A stretch of DNA of 46,941 nucleotides from CAYZUE01 sp964481825 (lineage in GTDB: Archaea; Hydrothermarchaeota; Hydrothermarchaeia; Hydrothermarchaeales; JALUUU01): positions 1-46,941 of the forward strand of contig CAYZUE010000004.1 of NCBI GenBank assembly GCA_964481825.1, read 5' to 3'. Under the pieces are notes generated by a model, which saw only the letters and a program-made list of their open reading frames with translations, did no database searches and had not been told where the DNA came from. The translations under genes and the position numbers were made by a program. Each line of letters starts with the position of its first letter. Position 1 is the stretch's first letter. This document shows, in pieces, positions 41,704-46,941 of the stretch.

Positions 41704-42398
41704 TATTCATTCCTCCTAATATACACCATTGAGAAGTAATCTAGTCTATTTTTATCAAGATTGACTAGGGGATAGGAAGCAAATTTCTGCCTACCACATT
41801 TTGTGAACACTGTTGCATATTGTTCCATATTAATATATTGCAACTCTTTAGCGATATCCCTTAAGCGAGTTGCCTTCATAAGAATTATACACTCAAATTC
41901 TTCTAATAAATGCTTAAGATTCCCATGCGCCTCAGACGCTGGTAAGATGGCAATTTTATCATTACCTTTAGCAAGAGGCAAATTCAAAGCTGAAAGGCAT
42001 GCTGAAATAGATGTAACTCCAGGTATCGTTTCAATTTTCAAATCGTAATTACGTAATTCGTCTAGTAAATGTAAGTAAGTTGAATAAAAAGTTGGATCAC
42101 CTATAGTTAAGAAGGCAACATCACATCCCTTTTTGAGATACGTCATTATCTTCTTCCTAGCTTCCTTCCAATGATAATTTAAAATCTCCTCATCCTTTGT
42201 CATCGGGAAAATAAGGTTTACAATTTCCTTCCCAACAACTAGATCTTCAACTACTTTAATAGCTAAACTATCCCTACCTGACTTTGAGATTGGGGTACAT
42301 ATAACGTCTACTTTTTTCAAAACCTCAAGCCCGCGTAAGGTTAACATTTTGGGATCTCCTGGTCCGACACCTATGCCAAAGAACTTTCCATACATCAT
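41703..42398 (-). CDS. cbiL: Cobalt-factor II / precorrin-2 C20-methyltransferase
   Basis: Methylates C20 of cobalt-sirohydrochlorin. From ATG 42398 (1 nt after the cobT stop) it has 231 residues and begins MMYGKFFGIGVGPGDPKMLT, the family start; an upstream ATG at 42425 inside cobT would add nine residues. Motifs are VICTPISKSGRDSLA, FLTIGDPTFYSTYLHLLDEL and IPGVTSISACLSALNLPLAK, specific to CbiL/CobI. It is followed directly by cbiF. Confidence 0.94.
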   Translation of the reverse strand: MMYGKFFGIGVGPGDPKMLTLRGLEVLKKVDVICTPISKSGRDSLAIKVVEDLVVGKEIVNLIFPMTKDEEILNYHWKEARKKIMTYLKKGCDVAFLTIGDPTFYSTYLHLLDELRNYDLKIETIPGVTSISACLSALNLPLAKGNDKIAILPASEAHGNLKHLLEEFECIILMKATRLRDIAKELQYINMEQYATVFTKCGRQKFASYPLVNLDKNRLDYFSMVYIRRNE

Positions 42399-42399
42399 C

Positions 42400-43458
42400 T
42401 TAATCTTTCTCAGATACACCTGCATCTTCGAAGGTGGCCATTTCCTTTAGGATTTTTACTCCACTCTGTACAAAAAATATGCCTAGAGCAGCTCCAGTTC
42501 CTTCTCCAAGACGGAGATTAAGATTGAATAGCGGAGTCAGTCCTAAATATTCAAGAGTAATACTATGTCCCACTTCTACGCTTTGATGAGCAGCAAACAT
42601 ATATTCTTTTACTTGAGGACACAACGTATACGCAATGAGAGCACCAGCACCTGAGATAAAACCATCAAGTACAATTGGAATCTTGTTTGCAGCTGCACCA
42701 AGTATTACACCGGCTATGCCACCTATTTCATAACCACCAACTTTAGATAATACATCGATACCATCAGCAGAGTCCGGTTCGTTTACATTTAACCCGGCCT
42801 CTATAACCTTCACCTTATTCAAGAGAGAAGCATCATCAATACCTGTGCCTCTTCCAGTAATTTTATTTACTTCTTCACCAGTAATTGCGGCCACTATAGC
42901 GCTACTAGATGTTGTGTTACCAATCCCCATATCCCCAGTACCCAGAATATCCAAACCATTATCGATTTCCTCTTCTACAGCCTCAATTCCGGCAACAATA
43001 CTCCCAATAGCATCGTCACGGCTCATAGCCGGACCTTTCACAAAGTTATTTGTTCCGTTTCCAATTTTTTTATTTCTAAAGATTCCTTCTTCTTTAATGT
43101 CTAAGTCTTTTGCAACTCCCATGTCTACTACAACTACCCGAGCTCCAACATGTCTTGCAAGAACATTGATTCCAGCACCGCCATTAATAAAATTGTATAC
43201 CATTTGAGGAGTTACCTCACTAGGGAACGCACTCACACCTTCTTCAACAACACCATGATCGCCTGCCATAGTAAAAATGGCCTTTTTATTTATTTCAGGC
43301 ATTGACTTTCCTTGAATACCTGCAACCTTAATGCTCAGATCTTCAAGTACTCCCAGGCTACCTAATGGTTTCGTTAAAATGTCTTGTCTTTTCTTTGCTA
43401 ACTGCCTTGATTTCTCATCAATTGGTTTTATTTTATTCAATGTATCTTCTAATTTCAA
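42400..43458 (-). CDS. cobT: Nicotinate-nucleotide:base phosphoribosyltransferase (CobT)
   Basis: Activates the lower-ligand base by forming an alpha-riboside phosphate. The 352-residue protein has KPLGSLGVLEDLSIKVAGIQ, FTMAGDHGVVEEGVSAFPSE, GAGINVLARHVGARVVVVD, DILGTGDMGIGNTTSSSAIV, GTGIDD, and the C-terminal NLRLGEGTGAALGI with the catalytic Glu. This is canonical bacterial-type CobT. The lower base (dimethylbenzimidazole, adenine or other) cannot be read from sequence. It overlaps cbiET by 4 bp. Confidence 0.95.
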   Translation of the reverse strand: MKLEDTLNKIKPIDEKSRQLAKKRQDILTKPLGSLGVLEDLSIKVAGIQGKSMPEINKKAIFTMAGDHGVVEEGVSAFPSEVTPQMVYNFINGGAGINVLARHVGARVVVVDMGVAKDLDIKEEGIFRNKKIGNGTNNFVKGPAMSRDDAIGSIVAGIEAVEEEIDNGLDILGTGDMGIGNTTSSSAIVAAITGEEVNKITGRGTGIDDASLLNKVKVIEAGLNVNEPDSADGIDVLSKVGGYEIGGIAGVILGAAANKIPIVLDGFISGAGALIAYTLCPQVKEYMFAAHQSVEVGHSITLEYLGLTPLFNLNLRLGEGTGAALGIFFVQSGVKILKEMATFEDAGVSEKD

Positions 43459-44663
43459 ATGGATTTCCTCCTGATAGTAATCACGAAAACAGATGTTTTA
43501 GGAACTAATACTACTTGTTTTCCTAATACTTTACTTGCATTTATTACGAGTTGTGTAACTTCATACTTAAATCCTAAGTTTTCTATCACAGAAAGAGCTT
43601 GATTTAAAGAATCTAAAGCAATGAAATTCATAACAATAATACCTTCTGTTGAGAGCTTCTTGTCACATTTTGTTAGAATTTCCGTTAGTTTTCCTCCGTT
43701 CCCTCCTATAACTATCCTATCTGCGACCGGTAAATCAATTAACGCATCTGGTGCATCTCCATGGATAATTTTTACATTTTTTAGATTAAATTTGGACAAA
43801 TTTTCCTCGATGAGTTCAGATCGAGACTTTATCTTCTCAATTGCATAGACCATACCACTCCTAGCCATAATTCCTGCCTCTATGGAGATGGATCCAGTTC
43901 CAGCACCAATATCATAGATAACAGAGTCTTCCTTAACCCTGAGTTTTGAAAGAGTTATCACCCTTACTTCTTCTTTAGTCATGGGTGCATTTTTTCGAAT
44001 GAAAGACTTATCAGGAATTCCAGGTGTTACATAATCCCATCCTTTATTCCGCTCTTTTTTAATTGAAACCATAACAGCATTTCCAGAAAAATTTTTATTT
44101 GAAATCTCCTCAAGACTACCCTCCGTCAATCTCTCTGAATCTCTTCCTAGATTTTCACCTACATATGTGGGGCTATTTTTGTCCCAAAATTGAAGAAGAT
44201 ACTCAGCTACAATTTTAGCAGTTAGATTACTGTCGGTCAATATTACTAGTTTCTTGCTTCCTATGGCATTTTTTAGCTCATCCAAATTTCGACCATGGAC
44301 ACTAACAAAAGTAGCATCGTTCATTGTTTCTTTAATTCTTGAAAAAAATAACTGAACGGAGCTTATACCTGGAACAATCTCAATATCTTCTTTAGAAAAG
44401 TCATTTAAAATTCTACCTAAAAGACTATAGAATACAGAATCTCCGGATGTTAAAACTCCAACACACTTATCATTGTTACTTCGAATGTATTCAATAACTG
44501 CATCAATATCGCTACCAACCGGCATTTTTTCCCTACATCGAAACTTCTTTAAAGTTTCTTTGCCACCTACAAGCACCTCAGATTTTTCGATTGCTATTTG
44601 AGCAGCTGGAGTTAAAAACTCTTCCGGACCAGGTCCAATACCTATGACAAATATGGTGCCCAT
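43455..44663 (-). CDS. cbiET: CbiE-CbiT fusion: cobalt-precorrin-7 C5-methyltransferase and -6B C15-methyltransferase/decarboxylase
   Basis: A 402-residue fusion. Residues 1-200 are CbiE (FVIGIGPGPEEFLTPAAQIA, VLVGGKETLKKF, GVLTSGDSVFYSLLGRIL, VPGISSVQLFFSRI). Residues 210-402 are CbiT (TKEEVRVITLSKLRVKEDSV, then the SAM motif YDIGAGTGSISIEAGIMA, and DRIVIGGNGGKLTEIL). Fusion of these two is known as CobL in the aerobic pathway; here it occurs in an anaerobic set. ATG 44663 overlaps the end of cbiD by 22 bp. Confidence 0.95.
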   Translation of the reverse strand: MGTIFVIGIGPGPEEFLTPAAQIAIEKSEVLVGGKETLKKFRCREKMPVGSDIDAVIEYIRSNNDKCVGVLTSGDSVFYSLLGRILNDFSKEDIEIVPGISSVQLFFSRIKETMNDATFVSVHGRNLDELKNAIGSKKLVILTDSNLTAKIVAEYLLQFWDKNSPTYVGENLGRDSERLTEGSLEEISNKNFSGNAVMVSIKKERNKGWDYVTPGIPDKSFIRKNAPMTKEEVRVITLSKLRVKEDSVIYDIGAGTGSISIEAGIMARSGMVYAIEKIKSRSELIEENLSKFNLKNVKIIHGDAPDALIDLPVADRIVIGGNGGKLTEILTKCDKKLSTEGIIVMNFIALDSLNQALSVIENLGFKYEVTQLVINASKVLGKQVVLVPKTSVFVITIRRKSI

Positions 44664-45727
44664 GGTGAACCTCTTAAATTATGTCTTCCAACAATATCCC
44701 CACCCATTGACATAAGAATAACTCTAACATCTAAGACGCCACCAGTAAATTTTTGTGATTTATTGCTTGCTTTACTAGCAATAGAATCTAAAATTTCTGT
44801 CAACTTATTCTTTCTTAGAATATTTAGGGCTTCTTCTGTGGTATTTGCCTTTAAAATTAAATCAACAATTTTTTTTTCGACGCCTAATAGGCTTGAATGA
44901 TCTGCTATTATTTCAACGGGAGAGATTCCAAGCTTACTATGGGTATTAACAGCACCAGAAGCGACTTTTGTAAGCTTGCCTAGATGCCCAAAAAGCAATA
45001 CCTGTTTAACATTTTTTTCAGCACATTTTTCAAGCATGAAACCTATATAATTACTAGTATGAATTATTGCATCCCTCGGAATTCCCCTTTCTACGGCACG
45101 CCTCTCACCCATTCTTCCAGGGGTTAAAACTAGCTCCTCATAACCCTTTGCCTTTGCAATGTCTATTTGACTAACAAGGGATGCCTTGAGTGCTGCAACA
45201 CTCATTGGCTTAACTACTCCAGTGGTACCAAGAATTGAAATACCTCCAATAATACCTAGTTTCTCATTCATAGTGCGATTTGCAAGTTCCTCTCCTTTTG
45301 GCACATAAATCGTTATAGCAGCTCCTTCACCTTTGGGAATCACTTGGGATACCCCTTTTATAATCATATCTCTAGGAACAGGATTTATAGCAGGTAATCC
45401 AACACTAACCTGAAGTCCTTCCTTGGTTACAACTCCCACTCCTTTGCCCCCTTTTAATTCAACATCTTCTCCTCTCTCTACTTTGGCACATATCTTTGCC
45501 CCATTCGTAACATCGGGGTCATCGCCAGCATCTTTAATAACACAGCATTTTGCATCATTGTTATCTACCTCAGTATCGCATATCCGAAATCTTACTTTCT
45601 TTCCTGTAGGTAGAGTTATGCCCACTTCACGTGGAATCTTTTGAGAAAAAAGCATAATGGCGGCTCCTTTAGCTGCAACTGCAGCACAAGTACCTGTAGT
45701 GAACCCACTCTTAGGTTTTTTTTTCAT
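44642..45727 (-). CDS. cbiD: Cobalt-precorrin-5B C1-methyltransferase
   Basis: SAM-dependent C1 methylation, unique to the anaerobic pathway. The 361-residue protein begins KKKPKSGFTTGTCAAVAAKG, the diagnostic CbiD start, followed by CVIKDAGDDPDVTNGAKICA, INPVPRDMI, GGISILGTTGVVKPMS, ELVLTPGRMGER and VLLFGHLGKLTKVASGAVNT. It overlaps cbiC by 17 bp and cbiET by 22 bp. The stop is TAG, with TAA ten codons further inside cbiET. Confidence 0.96.
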   Translation of the reverse strand: MKKKPKSGFTTGTCAAVAAKGAAIMLFSQKIPREVGITLPTGKKVRFRICDTEVDNNDAKCCVIKDAGDDPDVTNGAKICAKVERGEDVELKGGKGVGVVTKEGLQVSVGLPAINPVPRDMIIKGVSQVIPKGEGAAITIYVPKGEELANRTMNEKLGIIGGISILGTTGVVKPMSVAALKASLVSQIDIAKAKGYEELVLTPGRMGERRAVERGIPRDAIIHTSNYIGFMLEKCAEKNVKQVLLFGHLGKLTKVASGAVNTHSKLGISPVEIIADHSSLLGVEKKIVDLILKANTTEEALNILRKNKLTEILDSIASKASNKSQKFTGGVLDVRVILMSMGGDIVGRHNLRGSPWAPYLS

Positions 45728-46328
45728 TTTGTTGAGCTAATATGATAAGAGCATTGATTATAGAAACCGCAACAGGAGTACCACCTTTTACACCAGTCAC
45801 TGCTATACAAGGAACGGGAAATTTTAATATTTCTTCCTTTGACTCTTTAGCTTTCACAAAACCTACCGGAGCGGCTATTACAAGAGCTGGATTAAATCCA
45901 TCTTTCATTAATTCGGCAAGTTCAAAAAGAGATGTGGGTGAGTTGCCAACGACGATAATACTATCTTTAAACTTTGATTTATTAAGCCTACATGCTGCCC
46001 TTGCTCGAGTGATTCCTTCTTTTTCTGATAGAACTCGGGTTTCGTCATCGGACACAAAACATAGTACTTTACATCCCAATTTTCTTGCAATCGGCGAGAT
46101 TCCAGATTTTACCATATTTACATCTGTAATTATGTTTTTTCCCTCAAGGAGAGACTTAATACCTATTTCGATAGGATTATCCTTGAAGACAACTAAATCT
46201 GCAAAAGAAAAATCTGCAGTTGCATGAACGATTCTTGTTACAATAGCTTTTTCAGGATATGGCATCTTTAGTTTTTCTTCGATTATATCAAAGCTGGTCC
46301 TTTCTATTTTCTTTCCTTCATTAATCAT
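45711..46328 (-). CDS. cbiC: Cobalt-precorrin-8 methylmutase
   Basis: Moves the C11 methyl to C12 to give cobyrinate. The 205-residue protein has ERTSFDIIEEKLKMPYPEKA, IVTRIVHATADFSFADLVVF with the catalytic His (ATADFSF context), ITDVNMVKSGISP, GITRARAACRL, VVGNSPTSLFELAELM, ALVIAAPVGFVKAKESKEEI and VTGVKGGTPVAVSIINAL. The length and motifs are normal. It overlaps cbiX by 4 bp. Confidence 0.96.
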   Translation of the reverse strand: MINEGKKIERTSFDIIEEKLKMPYPEKAIVTRIVHATADFSFADLVVFKDNPIEIGIKSLLEGKNIITDVNMVKSGISPIARKLGCKVLCFVSDDETRVLSEKEGITRARAACRLNKSKFKDSIIVVGNSPTSLFELAELMKDGFNPALVIAAPVGFVKAKESKEEILKFPVPCIAVTGVKGGTPVAVSIINALIILAQQNEKKT

Positions 46329-46768
46329 AATAATGCTTCCTTTACCCTTTCTAATACCACGGTTGCTAGGCCATCATCTGACCCAATATGGTTTGAATAT
46401 ATTACTTCAACGTCATCAGGAACTTCTATGGGATCATATCCAAAATCTGGAGTTTCACCTTCTTTAAGACCAAGGACAATCGGAATATCTTCAGAAACAT
46501 GCATTCCTGGGAGAATAAAAAGGGGTACAACAATTACTTTTTTGAAACCTTCGTCAATAAACCTCTTCACAGAGTCGGCGATTGTTGGTTTTCCAAACTT
46601 CATATAAGCAGGCCTTACACATAAACCGGTTTTCTTTGTTGCTTTTCTTGCTATATCTTCATAAATTCCCTTTGTCTCAGGCACTCTGCTTCCATGTCCA
46701 ACTGTTACAATCCCTATTTTATCAGACAGGTGAGTTGGATATCCATTTTTGTCAGAAGTTTTACTCAC
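46325..46768 (-). CDS. cbiX: Sirohydrochlorin chelatase, short CbiX/CfbA type
   Basis: Inserts cobalt (or nickel for F430, as CfbA) into sirohydrochlorin. The 147-residue short archaeal form works as a homodimer. It has GIVTVGHGSRVPETKGIYED with the first metal His, PAYMKFGKPTIADSVKRF, and VVPLFILPGMHVSEDIP with the second His. The start is GTG at 46768, overlapping the stop of the upstream gene, with GGAGG seven bases ahead. Operon position at the head of cbiC-cbiD supports cobalt. A precorrin-2 dehydrogenase is not seen. Confidence 0.93.
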   Translation of the reverse strand: MSKTSDKNGYPTHLSDKIGIVTVGHGSRVPETKGIYEDIARKATKKTGLCVRPAYMKFGKPTIADSVKRFIDEGFKKVIVVPLFILPGMHVSEDIPIVLGLKEGETPDFGYDPIEVPDDVEVIYSNHIGSDDGLATVVLERVKEALL

Positions 46769-46941
46769 TTTATTTCCTCCTTTTTTGGAATTGTGTAATA
46801 CTCACACCTTATGTCTCGATTATAACATATATTATTCTCATTGATTTTTTTTATTGCCCTATCTGCCATTTTACCGGTTGTTAGAATAGCTACATCTAAC
46901 GATCTTAAAGCGGCTGAAATACTGGATTGTATTACGTCAAC
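46765..46941 (-). CDS. Partial uncharacterised gene upstream of cbiX (C-terminal 58 residues)
   Basis: The frame enters from outside the window and ends in TGA at 46765-46767, overlapping the cbiX start by two bases. The visible tail reads VDVIQSSISAALRSLDVAIL, then TTGKMADRAIKKIN, and ends CEYYTIPKKEEIK. I do not recognise the family. Its coupling to cbiX suggests that it is the preceding gene of the cobalamin operon. Composition is like the neighbours. Confidence 0.7.
   Translation of the reverse strand, partial: VDVIQSSISAALRSLDVAILTTGKMADRAIKKINENNICYNRDIRCEYYTIPKKEEIK
46776..46780 (-). promoter_or_regulatory. Shine-Dalgarno site for the GTG start of cbiX
   Basis: GGAGG on the minus strand, seven bases before GTG 46768. 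It lies inside the end of the upstream gene and supports the GTG start in the absence of a suitable ATG. Confidence 0.6.

Noticed and set aside
45742..46227. Plus-strand ORF of 161 codons opposite cbiC
   Set aside because: It is the antisense shadow of cbiC; no start signal, composition or family resemblance supports it. The same applies to other long antisense ORFs, for example 40158-40511, 34041-34412 and 15228-15554.
1..46941. CRISPR arrays, tRNA or rRNA genes, insertion sequences
   Set aside because: No regularly spaced repeats, cloverleaf-like sequence, rRNA-like sequence or transposase was seen on either strand. A covariance-model search would be needed to exclude a divergent small RNA.

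Overview
The window reads as an AT-rich archaeal chromosome segment, probably from a strict anaerobe of euryarchaeal affinity. The evidence is archaeal-type information genes (class I CCA-adding enzyme, ThpR, ABCE1/RLI), archaeal cofactor genes (Thi4, CobY, archaeal apgM, Fae-Hps fusion, methenyl-H4MPT cyclohydrolase) and TATA boxes about 25 nt upstream of start codons, which suggests leaderless mRNAs. C1 chemistry on tetrahydromethanopterin is supported by mch and fae-hps. Methanogenesis itself is not shown: no mcr or mtr gene lies in the window.

Layout. 1-3.4 kb: CCA-adding enzyme (partial) and ThpR on the minus strand, divergent from thiE-thi4. 3.5-6.6 kb: an unrecognised protein, then a visibly GC-richer two-gene block (polyol-phosphate cytidylyltransferase plus CDP-alcohol phosphatidyltransferase) and an Lrp regulator. 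7-11.3 kb: B12-dependent ribonucleotide reductase, a small Cys-rich protein and a NrdD-like protein that lacks the glycyl-radical domain. 11.5-14.5 kb: RLI/ABCE1 interrupted by one in-frame TAG, a SLOG-type protein and a membrane protein. 14.5-21 kb: AhbD-like heme synthase, Fae-Hps plus a separate Hps, a lipoprotein-like cyclophilin, thioredoxin reductase, a stand-alone RAM domain and threonine synthase. 21-25.3 kb: a MacB-like ABC exporter with a CARDB-type surface protein. 25.3-28.5 kb: an operon of a NodB-like pseudoenzyme, mch, SUMT and a VTT membrane protein. 28.6-33.3 kb: core-MetE, acylphosphatase, ACT protein, homoserine dehydrogenase, phosphoglycerate mutase and a Trm112-like protein. 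33.3-46.9 kb: one tightly overlapping 15-gene operon for anaerobic cobalamin synthesis, running on the minus strand, with one more partial gene upstream at the window edge.

How the genes connect. SUMT (25.8 kb) feeds the large cbi/cob operon, and the B12 product is used by the class II reductase at 7 kb. Siroheme-type tetrapyrroles could also feed the AhbD-like enzyme. cbiA, a corrinoid adenosyltransferase and cobZ are absent and must lie elsewhere if the pathway is complete. Fae-Hps and Mch link formaldehyde, ribulose phosphate and H4MPT. Homoserine dehydrogenase and threonine synthase make threonine, whose phosphate is the CobD substrate.

The strongest leads are: (1) the single in-frame TAG in the RLI gene, together with TAG stops that are often closely followed by TAA, which raises TAG recoding (for example pyrrolysine); (2) complementary loss of active-site residues in the fused and free Hps proteins, suggesting an obligate heteromer; (3) the NrdD-like protein without radical machinery beside a B12-dependent reductase; (4) an archaeal Thi4 with Cys at the sulfur-donor position. 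No tRNA, rRNA, CRISPR array or insertion sequence was seen.
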